A stretch of 64,000 bases of DNA. It comes from Competibacter sp963695105. Lineage in GTDB: Bacteria; Pseudomonadota; Gammaproteobacteria; Competibacterales; Competibacteraceae. Position numbers and translations under genes: made by a program. The stretch lies in NCBI GenBank assembly GCA_963695105.1, contig CAVOGC010000040.1, positions 1-64,000 of the forward strand. Reading direction: 5' to 3'. Shown here piece after piece: positions 40,710-48,938 of this stretch. The number at the start of each line of letters is the position of its first letter. Position 1 is the first letter of the stretch. Under the pieces are notes generated by a model. That model was not told the origin of the DNA, did not search any database, and saw nothing but the letters and a program-made list of their open reading frames with translations.

Positions 40710-40924
40710 AAGGCATCGACATCCAATGGCTGCGTTTTCCCCGCTCGATCTTCCGACATTGCCTCGGCAGCCAGCCGAGCCAAGGCGTCTTGAGAATTGG
40801 CAAATGCCTTCCGCCACCGCTCTTCATCTTCAATTTCTTCAAGAATCAGAGTGGCAAAAGCATCCTGCTCATGTTCGGAGAGAGTTTTCACTTTCGCCAT
40901 GGCGCGTTCAAGTAGTTCAGTCAT
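40706..40924 (-). CDS. Antitoxin-like protein
   Basis: A 72-residue acidic protein (MTELLERAMAKVKTLSEHEQ) with a helical, charged body, coupled to the downstream toxin by a GTGA overlap. The N-terminal helix pattern is like that of small antitoxins that accompany RelE/ParE toxins. No clear DNA-binding motif (ribbon-helix-helix or HTH) is evident in so short a protein, so the regulatory role is uncertain. Confidence 0.65.
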   Translation of the reverse strand: MTELLERAMAKVKTLSEHEQDAFATLILEEIEDEERWRKAFANSQDALARLAAEAMSEDRAGKTQPLDVDAL

Positions 40925-40971
40925 GAATGGTTTCTCCCATCAGAAAAAATGGTCTTATCATTCATAGTCCT

Positions 40972-41631
40972 TTAAATTTCAATCACCCGCACCCCATCCA
41001 GCGTTCCCAACAACAGCACATCCGCCGGCCGGAGCGCGAACAACCCTACCGTGACAATACCGGCGATATTGTTCAGTTCAGCTTCCAGTTTGGCCGGCTC
41101 CAGGATTTGCAGGTTGTAGACATCGAGGATCAGATTGCCGTTGTCGGTGATGAAGTTTTCCCGCAACACCGGCTGTCCGCCCCGCTTCAACAGTTCGCGC
41201 CCGACATGGCTGCGCGCCATCGGAATCACCTCGACCGGCAACGGAAACGTCCCCAACACGTCCACCAGCTTGGACTGATCGGCAATACAAATAAATTTCT
41301 CACTGGCGGCCGCCGCGATCTTCTCGCGGGTCAGCGCCCCGCCGCCGCCTTTGATAAGCTGCAACTGGCGGTTGGCTTCGTCGGCGCCGTCCACATACAA
41401 GGGCAAGGGTCCGACGGCGTTCAGATCCAGCACCGGAATCTTGCAAGCTTTCAATCTTTGCGCGGTCGCCTCGGAACTCGATACCGCGCCCTCGATTCGG
41501 TGCTTGATGCGCGCCAGGGCCTCAATAAAATAATTGACCGTCGAACCGGTGCCGACGCCCACGACCGTATTATCCTCGACATACTCCAACGCCGCCTCGG
41601 CGGCTCGCCTTTTCATGTCATCGCTGGACAT
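40972..41631 (-). CDS. rpiA: Ribose-5-phosphate isomerase A
   Basis: A 219-residue RpiA interconverting ribose 5-phosphate and ribulose 5-phosphate in the pentose phosphate pathway. Motifs: VGVGTGSTVNYFIEAL (phosphate loop near 25-40), VDGADEAN near 80, and KGGGGALTREKI near 95. Divergent from ilvA, with a 32-bp gap between the two starts. Confidence 0.95.
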   Translation of the reverse strand: MSSDDMKRRAAEAALEYVEDNTVVGVGTGSTVNYFIEALARIKHRIEGAVSSSEATAQRLKACKIPVLDLNAVGPLPLYVDGADEANRQLQLIKGGGGALTREKIAAAASEKFICIADQSKLVDVLGTFPLPVEVIPMARSHVGRELLKRGGQPVLRENFITDNGNLILDVYNLQILEPAKLEAELNNIAGIVTVGLFALRPADVLLLGTLDGVRVIEI

Positions 41632-41663
41632 GGAATATTCTCCTCTGAGTCCTGATCGCCAAT

Positions 41664-43472
41664 ATGCACGACTACATCAAAAAGATTCTCACCGCCCGCG
41701 TCTACGACGTCGCCATCGAATCGCCGCTCGATGTCATGAACCGGCTATCGCGACGGCTGAACAACCGGGTGCTGCTCAAACGCGAAGACCTGCAACCGGT
41801 GTTTTCCTTCAAGCTGCGCGGCGCCTACAACAAGATCGCCCACCTGCCGCGCGAGGTCCTGGACAAGGGCATCATCTGCGCATCGGCTGGCAATCATGCC
41901 CAAGGCGTCGCCCTGGCCGCCCAGCGGCTCGGCGTCAAGGCCACCATCGTCATGCCGCGCACCACGCCCGCCATCAAAGTGCAGGCGGTGCGTGACCGTG
42001 GCGGCAAAACTGTTCTGTTCGGCGATACCTACGACGAAGCCTACCAGCACGCCCGGCAATTGGAAGCGGACAAGGGTTTAACCTTCATCCATCCCTACGA
42101 CGACCCGGACGTGATCGCCGGCCAGGGCACCATCGGCATGGAAATCCTGCGCCAGCATCCCGACCCGATTGACGCGATCTTCATCGCGGTCGGTGGCGGC
42201 GGTTTGATCGCCGGCGTCGCCGCCTACGTCAAGTTTCTGCGGCCCGAAATCAAAATCATCGGCGTGGAACCGGAAGATGCCGCTTCGATGTACGAGGCGC
42301 TCAAGCAGGGCGAACGGGTCACGCTCGACCAAGTCGGGATTTTCGCCGACGGCGTGGCGGTGCGGCAGGTGGGCGAGGAAACTTTCCGGCTGGCACGGGA
42401 ACTGGTGGACGATGTCCTCGTGGTCTCCACCGACGAAATCTGCGCCGCCACCAAGGATATCTTCGACGACACCCGCTCCATCGCCGAACCAGCCGGAGCG
42501 CTGGGCACGGCCGGGTTGAAAAAATATGTGGAACGCACCGGCATCGCCGGGTCCAATCTGATCGCCATCAACTGCGGCGCCAACATCAATTTCGACCGTT
42601 TGCGCCATGTCGCCGAGCGGGCCGAACTGGGCGAGCGGCGCGAGGCCCTGCTGGCGGTGACCATCCCGGAACAGCCCGGCAGCTTCCGCAAGTTCTGTCA
42701 GGTCATCGGCAAGCGCTCCATCACCGAATTCAACTACCGTTACGCCGACGACCGGCAGGCGCAGGTGTTCGCCGGCGTGCAACTCACCGAAGGTCAGGAG
42801 GAAAAGCAGCGAATCATCGAAGCCCTGCGCGAGCACGGTTATCCGGTCACCGACATGAGCGACAACGAGATGGCCAAGCTGCATGTGCGCTACATGGTCG
42901 GCGGCCACGCGCCGGGCATCCGCGACGAACTGCTCTACCGCTTCCAGTTCCCCGAACGGCCGGGCGCGCTGCTGAAATTCCTGACCGGCATGGCGCACGA
43001 CTGGAACATCAGCCTGTTCCACTACCGTAATCACGGTTCCGACCATGGCCGGGTGCTGGTGGGCATCCAGGTCCCGGCCGCCGAACGGTCCAAGTTCCAA
43101 ACCTTCATCCGCGAACTCGGCTACCCCTTTCATGAGGAGATCGACAATCCCGCCTACCGGCTGTTTCTGGACGGGCGAGCTACAGCCTGCAAGCGACCCG
43201 GAAGATTCACGAAGGGGGGCGGCAGACCGATCGCGACGCGCAGTTCAACCACATTGCGGCGACGGCGGCGCGGTATCAGGCGACGGGCGACCCGGTGGTG
43301 TCCGTTGATACCAAAAAGAAAGAACTGGTCGGGGACTTCAAGAACGGCGGGCGTGAGTGGCAACCGAAAGGCCGCGCGGAAGCCGTACGCGTCTACGACT
43401 TCATCGATCCGCAACTGGGTAAGGTCGCACCTTACGGGGTGTATGACGTGGGCGCCAACCAAGGCTGGGTGA
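41664..43472 (+). CDS. ilvA: Threonine deaminase, C-terminus fused to transposase-derived tail
   Basis: Biosynthetic threonine ammonia-lyase, PLP-dependent, first step to isoleucine. PLP Lys50 is in FSFKLRGAYNK, the phosphate loop is VGGGGLIAG near 174-182, and two ACT-like regulatory domains occupy about 325-505 (LLAVTIPEQPGSFRKF; YRFQFPERPGALLKF). Native sequence ends at about residue 504 (NPAYRLFLDG, where other IlvA proteins stop). The frame then reads about 97 Arg-rich residues out of frame through an ISAzo13-type transposase remnant to 43472. The enzyme core is complete, so activity is plausible with an odd tail. Confidence 0.9.
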   Translation: MHDYIKKILTARVYDVAIESPLDVMNRLSRRLNNRVLLKREDLQPVFSFKLRGAYNKIAHLPREVLDKGIICASAGNHAQGVALAAQRLGVKATIVMPRTTPAIKVQAVRDRGGKTVLFGDTYDEAYQHARQLEADKGLTFIHPYDDPDVIAGQGTIGMEILRQHPDPIDAIFIAVGGGGLIAGVAAYVKFLRPEIKIIGVEPEDAASMYEALKQGERVTLDQVGIFADGVAVRQVGEETFRLARELVDDVLVVSTDEICAATKDIFDDTRSIAEPAGALGTAGLKKYVERTGIAGSNLIAINCGANINFDRLRHVAERAELGERREALLAVTIPEQPGSFRKFCQVIGKRSITEFNYRYADDRQAQVFAGVQLTEGQEEKQRIIEALREHGYPVTDMSDNEMAKLHVRYMVGGHAPGIRDELLYRFQFPERPGALLKFLTGMAHDWNISLFHYRNHGSDHGRVLVGIQVPAAERSKFQTFIRELGYPFHEEIDNPAYRLFLDGRATACKRPGRFTKGGGRPIATRSSTTLRRRRRGIRRRATRWCPLIPKRKNWSGTSRTAGVSGNRKAARKPYASTTSSIRNWVRSHLTGCMTWAPTKAG

Positions 43473-43687
43473 GTGTCGGCATCACGCACGACACGGCGGA
43501 ATTTGCGGTCGAGAGTATCCGCCGGTGGTGGCGCGAGATGGGCCAGCCACTCTACCCCGCCGCGCGGCGCCTGCTGATCACCGCCGACTGCGGTGGCAGT
43601 AACGGCTATCGCGTGCGGCTCTGGAAGGTCGAGTTGCAGCAGCTCGCCGACGAACTGGGGCTGGTGATCCAGGTTTGTCACTCTTAG
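43172..43687 (+). mobile_element. ISAzo13-family transposase fragment
   Basis: Coding for an internal part of a transposase, in the frame that contains a start at 43295: SYSLQATRKIHEGG, a DRDAQFNHI block, PVVSVDTKKKELVGDFKNGG, and LLITADCGGSNGYRVRLWKVE, all typical of the ISAzo13 (Rhodopirellula-type DDE) family. Both ends are missing: the 5' end joins the last codons of ilvA and the 3' end stops after VCHS at a TAG, exactly next to the stop codon of the EVE gene. No terminal repeats or target duplications are visible. It is a remnant, not a mobile unit. Confidence 0.82.
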
Positions 43688-44160
43688 GTCGGCGGCCGGA
43701 CTTCCAGGGCCAGAACGAACGCCCACTGCGCCGCGGTCACCGGCAGCACCGACAGGCGGTTGCCCCGGCGCAGCAGGGGAAAATCGCCAAGCGCCTCCTG
43801 CTGGCGCTTCAGTTCGGCCAAGGTAATCGAGCGACGCAAGCGGCGGACCAGCCGCACATCCACCCGATACCAGCGAGGCCGGTCCGGCGTGCTGCCGGAA
43901 TCGTGGTAGGGGCTGGCGGGATCGAAGGCGGTTTCATCGGGATAACCGGCCCGCACCACTTCGACGATCCCCACGATGGCGGGATTTGCCGTGCCGGAGT
44001 GATAAAAAAACGCCTGGTCGCCCAAGCGCATGTCATCCCGCAGGAAATTCCGGGCCTGATAGTTACGCACCCCTTCCCAAGGGGTGGTTTGGTCCGGCGC
44101 ATTTTCCAGATCGGTGACGCCGAACGCTTGCGGCTCGGATTTCAGTAGCCAGTAGCTCAT
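43684..44160 (-). CDS. EVE-domain protein
   Basis: A 158-residue EVE (PUA-like fold) protein, similar to bacterial and human THYN1. The N-terminal SYWLLKSEPQAFGVTDLE, the WEGVRNYQARNFLRDDM block and LGDQAFFYHSGT are diagnostic. EVE domains recognise modified cytosines or related bases. It overlaps the fau start by 4 bp (ATGA) and is transcribed after it. Confidence 0.92.
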   Translation of the reverse strand: MSYWLLKSEPQAFGVTDLENAPDQTTPWEGVRNYQARNFLRDDMRLGDQAFFYHSGTANPAIVGIVEVVRAGYPDETAFDPASPYHDSGSTPDRPRWYRVDVRLVRRLRRSITLAELKRQQEALGDFPLLRRGNRLSVLPVTAAQWAFVLALEVRPPT

Positions 44161-44768
44161 GCCTGACCTTTAGCAGTGGAAAACTCGTAAAGCGCCTGCT
44201 CGGTCGCCACGGCATCCAGCGGCACATCCCACGGTTGCCGGACCAGCTCGGCAACCCCTTGAAATTCGTAGCCCAACCCCAGTAGGCGGGGCCTCCGGCC
44301 AAGTTCGGTTGCGCCGCGCAGGAAGGCGAAGCTGCGGTCGTAGAAGCCGCCGCCCATGCCAAGACGGGTACCGGCCGAGTCGAAGGCCACCAGCGGCACC
44401 AGGACCAGATCCAGATCCGCGGGCTGCAAGCATTCCGCCGGAGCGACCTCGGGTTCGGGGATATTGAATCGGTTGCGGCGCAGCGGCGCCCCAGGCCGGT
44501 AGGGCGCGAACTGGAGTAAGCGCGGCGGCACGCCGGTCAGCACCGGCAACAAAACCTGCCCGCCTTCAGCCCAGGCTCGCTCCAGCACCGGCCCCGGGTC
44601 CAACTCGCCGTCGCAAGCCCAGTAACCGGCAATCCGAACGGCGCGGGCCAGCGGCCAGGATTCCAGACGGCGGGCGACGGCCAGAGCGGCCCGTTGGCGC
44701 GCGGCGGCGGGCAAGCCACGCCGCAGGGCGCGAAGTTGCCGGCGTAGCAATTGCGAGTCGACGATCAC
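44157..44768 (-). CDS. fau: 5-formyltetrahydrofolate cyclo-ligase
   Basis: Converts 5-formyl-THF to 5,10-methenyl-THF with ATP. The 203-residue protein has the N-terminal RRQLRALRRGL, a central GVPPRLLQFAPYRPG, and the diagnostic LVAFDSAGTRLGMGGGFYDRSF. I start at GTG 44768, because the in-frame ATG at 44798 lies in the terminator hairpin. It follows 6S RNA, the same arrangement as ssrS-ygfA in other gammaproteobacteria. Confidence 0.88.
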   Translation of the reverse strand: MIVDSQLLRRQLRALRRGLPAAARQRAALAVARRLESWPLARAVRIAGYWACDGELDPGPVLERAWAEGGQVLLPVLTGVPPRLLQFAPYRPGAPLRRNRFNIPEPEVAPAECLQPADLDLVLVPLVAFDSAGTRLGMGGGFYDRSFAFLRGATELGRRPRLLGLGYEFQGVAELVRQPWDVPLDAVATEQALYEFSTAKGQA

Positions 44769-44783
44769 GGATTGCGAAACATA

Positions 44784-44810
44784 AAAAAAGCGACGCAAAA
44801 AGCATCGCTG
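44784..44810 (-). terminator. Terminator between 6S RNA and fau
   Basis: On the minus strand GCGATGC, loop TTTTT, GCGTCGC (one G-T pair) then seven T residues. It would end the 6S transcript, with some read-through to fau. Confidence 0.8.
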
Positions 44811-44819
44811 GGTCTAAGG

Positions 44820-45012
44820 GGGCGCTCTCCACCTGTGCCGTCTCGGGCCTTTGCCCTTGAACCATACGGCTCAAGTGGGGGAACAGAGCGGCATATCAGG
44901 CTTTCCGCAACGTGGCGGACATGCACACAACGCCGACGACCGTGCTCCCTGGGTAAAAATATCTAGGATCAAGGGGTTACCCGGCCCATTACTCGAACAC
45001 CGCAGAGAACGC
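44820..45012 (-). ncRNA. ssrS: 6S RNA
   Basis: The minus strand resembles E. coli 6S RNA along its whole length: a 5' TTCTCTGCGGTGTTCG segment, GGGCCGGGTAACCCC, GATATTTTTACCC, a central GTTGTGTGCATG (the open bubble region), the TTGAGCC/GGTTCAAGGGC hairpin and a 3' GACGGCACAGGTGGAGAGCG that pairs with the 5' end. 6S RNA binds sigma70 RNA polymerase in stationary phase. The position between zapA and fau is conserved in gammaproteobacteria. Ends are approximate to about 5 nt. Confidence 0.88.
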
Positions 45013-45041
45013 CCGAACTGAAAAAGTGAACTTGGCTAAAA

Positions 45042-45359
45042 TTATAAACCTTCTGACTCGGCTTTGCTAAGCACAGCGTCAACTTTTTGCAATAAATCGC
45101 CCACCTGACGGTCAACCAGCGTATCCGCTTCGACCGACAAACGCTGCTGCCGTAGCAACTCGTTGCTGACATTGAGCGCGGCCATTACCGCAACCGATTC
45201 CAGGCTCAGCAGCTTGCTGGTGTGATCGCGAACATCCCGCATCCGTTCGTCGAGATAGCGGGCCGCCTCCAACAGATCGTCGCGCTCGGAGGGCCGGCAG
45301 GCAAAGCGATACTCACTGCCCATTAGATGCACGGTGACACCCTCGGTTTCCTGGTTCAT
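45042..45359 (-). CDS. zapA: Cell division protein ZapA
   Basis: A 105-residue FtsZ-bundling protein: N-terminal VTVHLMGSEYRFACRPSERDDLLEAARYLDERM globular part (cited here in pieces: VTVHLMGSEYRFACR, LLEAARYLDERM) and a C-terminal coiled coil. ATG 45359 overlaps the stop of the upstream coiled-coil gene. Followed by 6S RNA. Confidence 0.92.
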   Translation of the reverse strand: MNQETEGVTVHLMGSEYRFACRPSERDDLLEAARYLDERMRDVRDHTSKLLSLESVAVMAALNVSNELLRQQRLSVEADTLVDRQVGDLLQKVDAVLSKAESEGL

Positions 45360-45634
45360 GAGGCTTGCTCCAAACCCTTCAAGCGCACGATCATGGCCTC
45401 GATGCGGGAACGCGACTGTTCGTTCTGCTCGCGCAGGGCGGTGCATTCCGCCTGCAATGCCTGATTCTGCTCGCGTAAAAAAAGGTTGTCCCCCTTCAAA
45501 CGCTCGCACAACGTGGCCAGCCGATCCAGCCGTTCGGCGAGGATGGCAAGGCCGGTCGCGGCGGTTTCAGGGATGTTTTCCAGATCGCCCACCTCGGCGG
45601 GCACGGTGGTTTCGTACAGTTCGTCGGTTTCCAT
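45356..45634 (-). CDS. ZapB-like coiled-coil protein (TIGR02449 type)
   Basis: A 92-residue protein whose last 60 residues form a heptad coiled coil (LAILAERLDRLATLCERLKG, then LREQNQALQAECTALREQ). It ends four bases into zapA (ATGA), so the two are coupled. The family is known from this position next to zapA, hence a probable division role. Confidence 0.75.
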   Translation of the reverse strand: METDELYETTVPAEVGDLENIPETAATGLAILAERLDRLATLCERLKGDNLFLREQNQALQAECTALREQNEQSRSRIEAMIVRLKGLEQAS

Positions 45635-45753
45635 ATAAATACTATAGAGCGGTCATTCCAACCGGGTCAATTTTCCGCCCGCTTTCGGGGTCAAAGCGAG
45701 GAATGTTAGGATTGCCCGCCGACGCGTTGCTTCAAGGCGCAGGAGTTCTCCCG

Positions 45754-46299
45754 ATGCTTGCCAGCCATTCACCCATATTCGAACGCCTGACCCGGTTGTT
45801 CGATCCCCTCAACCCCGCCGAGTTGCATGGATTGCTGTGCGGCCTGCTATGCGCCGACCCGAATTTGAACTGCGATCGGTGGCTGAGTTGCGTCCACGAA
45901 GAGCTGGCCGATGAAGATGAAAACTTCGAACCCGCCGACGATCTGCTGCGGAAGCTGTTCGAATACGGCGCCGCCCAGTTGAGCGACGCCGACTGCGCGG
46001 TAACCCCACTGCTGCCCGAAGACGAGGTGCCCCTGCAACAGCGCAGCGACGCGCTCGGCGCCTGGTGTCAGGGCCTGCTGTTTGGCCTGGGCCTGGGGCA
46101 AGCGGACCGCCACGGCGCGCTCTCCGCGGAAAGCCGGGAATTTCTGCGCGACGCGGCCGAAATCGCCCGGGTCGGCTTCGAAACCGAAGACGCCACCGAA
46201 GCCGATGAAACCGCCTACGCCGAAGTGGTCGAATACCTGCGGGTCGGGCTGCTGATCGTCCAGCAGGACCTGAGCCACCTCTCCGCCCGCCTGCACTGA
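45754..46299 (+). CDS. UPF0149 (YgfB-like) protein
   Basis: A 181-residue helical protein, ATG at 45754 after GCAGGAG. The LTRLFDPLNPAELHGLLCGLL opening (given as PAELHGLLCGLL) and ALGAWCQGLLFGLGL near residue 105 are typical of UPF0149/YgfB. It sits immediately before pepP-ubiH-ubiI as in E. coli (ygfB). YgfB in pseudomonads affects gene expression, but the general function is open. Confidence 0.88.
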   Translation: MLASHSPIFERLTRLFDPLNPAELHGLLCGLLCADPNLNCDRWLSCVHEELADEDENFEPADDLLRKLFEYGAAQLSDADCAVTPLLPEDEVPLQQRSDALGAWCQGLLFGLGLGQADRHGALSAESREFLRDAAEIARVGFETEDATEADETAYAEVVEYLRVGLLIVQQDLSHLSARLH

Positions 46300-46316
46300 A
46301 CCTGGAGCCACCGTCG

Positions 46317-47685
46317 ATGCTCGCCCGCGCCATACCGCCCAGCGTTTTCGCCCGCCGCCGCCATACGCTGATGGAACGCATGGGTCCCGGCTCGGTCGCC
46401 GTGCTGCCGGCCGCGCCGTCGGCCCCGCGCAACCGCGATATCCACTATCCCTACCGTCAGGACAGCGATTTTTATTATCTGACCGGTTTTCCCGAACCGG
46501 AAGCGATCGCCGTGCTGGCCCCCGGTGGCGAGCAGGAGTTTCTGCTGTTCTGCCGCGAGCGCGACCCGCAAATGGAAATCTGGCACGGTCGCCGCGCCGG
46601 ACCGCGGGGCGCGGTGGAGCGCTACGGCGCCAACAACGCCCATCCCATCACCCAATTGGACAAGCTGCTGCCGCCCTTGCTGGAAAACCGCGAACGGGTG
46701 TTCTACGCCATCGGCTACAACCTGGATTTCGACCGGCAGGTCATGGACTGGATCAACCGGGTCCGCGGCCAGGCCCGCACCGGGGTACGGGCGCCGGTCG
46801 CCTTCATCGCCCTCGAACACCTGCTGCACGCCATGCGGCTGCGCAAGGACCCCGAGGAAATGGCGGTGATGCGCGAATCCGCCCGCATCGCCTGCGAAGC
46901 GCACCGCCGGGCCATGCGGGCCTGCCGTCCGGGAATGATGGAATACCAGATCGAGGCGGAAATCTTCCACACCTTCCTCGGCAACGGCGCCGGCTGGTCC
47001 TATCCGGCCATCGTCGGCGGCGGCGACAATAGCTGCATCCTGCATTACACCGAAAACAACGCCGAACTGCGCGACGGCGACCTGCTGTTGATCGACGCCG
47101 GCGCCGAGGTCGACGGCTACGCATCCGACATTACCCGCACCTTTCCGGTCAACGGCCGCTTCTCCGGCGAGCAACGCGCCATTTACGAACTGGTGCTCGC
47201 CGCGCAGAAAGCCGCCATCGACCAGGTCCGCCCCGGCCGCCGCTTCAACGAGCCGCACGACGCGGCGGTCCGCGTTCTGACCGAGGGGCTGGTGGCGCTC
47301 GGCCTGCTGCACGGCGAAGTGGACGAACTGATCAAGACGGAACAACACAAGGGATTCTACATGCACCGCACCGGCCACTGGCTCGGCATGGACGTCCACG
47401 ACGTCGGCGACTACAAGACCGGCGACGACTGGCGGGCGTTCGAACCGGGCATGGTCACCACCATCGAGCCCGGACTGTACATCCCCGCCGGCAGCAAGCG
47501 CATGGAGGAGAGCTGGGCGCGGCTCGGCGTTCGGCTGGAAACCGAATGTGGACGAGCGCTGGTGGCGAATCGGCATCCGCATCGAGGACGACGTGCTGGT
47601 CACCGCCGCCGACCCCGAAGTGCTGACCGAGGCCGCGCCCAAGGAGATCGACGAAATCGAAGCGTGGATGCGGGAGGGCGGATGA
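46317..47685 (+). CDS. pepP: Xaa-Pro aminopeptidase, frameshift near the 3' end
   Basis: Proline aminopeptidase (aminopeptidase P), M24 fold with two metals, about 455 residues. The N-terminal domain has FFxYLTGF-like DFYYLTGFPEPEA; metal ligands lie in DAGAEVDGYASDITRTFP, HRTGHWLGMDVHDVG and the VTTIEPGLYIP block. Near 47543-47546 the frame must drop one base; the second frame continues NVDERWWRIGIRIEDDVLVT and ends at TGA 47685, overlapping the ubiH start. Without correction the frame is fused to ubiH as one 873-residue product, which I regard as an artefact. Confidence 0.88.
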
Positions 47686-48938
47686 GCGACGCGGATTACG
47701 ATCTGTTGATCATTGGCGGCGGCATGGTCGGCGCCAGCCTGGCCTGCGCGCTGGACGGTCAGGATTTGCGCATCGGCCTGGTCGAGGCCGCGCCGCTGAC
47801 CGTCAGCGAACACCCCGGCTACGATGACCGCACCCTTGCCCTGGCGCAGGGGACCCGGCGCATCTTCCAGACCCTGGGCCTGTGGGAAACGCTGGCCGCC
47901 ACCGCCACCCCGATCCGCCAAATCCACATTTCCGAGCGCGGCAGCCCCGGCTTCGCCCATCTCGACTGCCGCGACGAGGGCGTGGAGGCGCTGGGTTACG
48001 TGGCCGAGGCCCGGCTGATCGGCGCGGCGCTGCTGGCGAAATTGCCGACCTTGGGCAATGTGGAACTGCTCTGCCCGGCCCGGCTGGAAACCGTCAGGAT
48101 CGAGCCCGACGCCGCCTGTATCGGCGTCCGTTTTGGCGACGAACGAACGGTGGAGCTGCGGACCCGGTTGCTGGTGGCCGCCGACGGCGCCCGCTCGCCG
48201 GTGCGCGAACAACTCGGCATCGCCGCCCTGCGCTGGGAGTATGGCCAGCAGGCGGTGATCGCCAACGTCACCCCGACCCTGCCGCATCGCCACGTTGCCT
48301 ACGAGCGCTTTACCCCAGACGGGCCGGTGGCGCTGCTGCCGGCGAGCGACGGCCGCTGCGCGGTGGTCTGCACGGTGGACGACGCCGAAGCGGCGGCGGT
48401 GCTGGACCTTGACGACGCCGGTTTCATCGCGCTGCTGCACCAACGATTCGGCGACCGGCTGGGGCCGTTTCTCCGCGTCGGCCGCCGGCAGGCGTATCCG
48501 CTGTTTCTGCTGAAAGCACGCGAACACGCCCGCCAGCGCGTGGCGATTATCGGCAACGCCGCCCACACCCTGCATCCCATCGCTGGCCAGGGCTTCAACC
48601 TCGGCATCCGCGACGTGGCGGCGCTGGCGGAAGTGGTCGCGGACGCCTGTCGGCGCGGCGAGGACATCGGCGATCTTGCCGTGCTCAGCCGCTACGCCGA
48701 CTGGCGGCGCTGGGATCAGCGACGGACGATTGCATTCACCGACGCGCTGAACCGGCTGTTCGCCAACCCGCTGCCACCGGTGCGGGCCGCCCGCAATCTG
48801 GGACTGCTGGCATTTGACCTGCTGCCACCGCTCAAGCATTGGTTCGCCCGACAAACCATGGGGCTGGACGGGCGGGTGCCGAAACTGGCGCGCGGGCTGG
48901 CGCTGCCGGCATCACCCTCGGGGGCGACGACCCAATGA
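47682..48938 (+). CDS. ubiH: 2-octaprenyl-6-methoxyphenol hydroxylase UbiH
   Basis: A 418-residue FAD-dependent monooxygenase for ring hydroxylation in ubiquinone synthesis. It has the FAD loop GGGMVGASLAC near 11-21, the DG motif (LVAADGARSPVREQLG) near 165, and GNAAHTLHPIAGQGFNLGIRD near 290. It starts at ATG 47682, inside the pepP stop, and its stop overlaps the next hydroxylase (ATGA). Order pepP-ubiH-ubiI matches E. coli. Confidence 0.88.
   Translation: MSDADYDLLIIGGGMVGASLACALDGQDLRIGLVEAAPLTVSEHPGYDDRTLALAQGTRRIFQTLGLWETLAATATPIRQIHISERGSPGFAHLDCRDEGVEALGYVAEARLIGAALLAKLPTLGNVELLCPARLETVRIEPDAACIGVRFGDERTVELRTRLLVAADGARSPVREQLGIAALRWEYGQQAVIANVTPTLPHRHVAYERFTPDGPVALLPASDGRCAVVCTVDDAEAAAVLDLDDAGFIALLHQRFGDRLGPFLRVGRRQAYPLFLLKAREHARQRVAIIGNAAHTLHPIAGQGFNLGIRDVAALAEVVADACRRGEDIGDLAVLSRYADWRRWDQRRTIAFTDALNRLFANPLPPVRAARNLGLLAFDLLPPLKHWFARQTMGLDGRVPKLARGLALPASPSGATTQ

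Noticed and set aside
46317..48938. A single 873-residue PepP-UbiH fusion protein
   Set aside because: The middle part (47545-47681) has no similarity to either family, and the other frame gives the proper PepP C-terminus with a stop overlapping the ubiH start. A one-base frameshift explains it.
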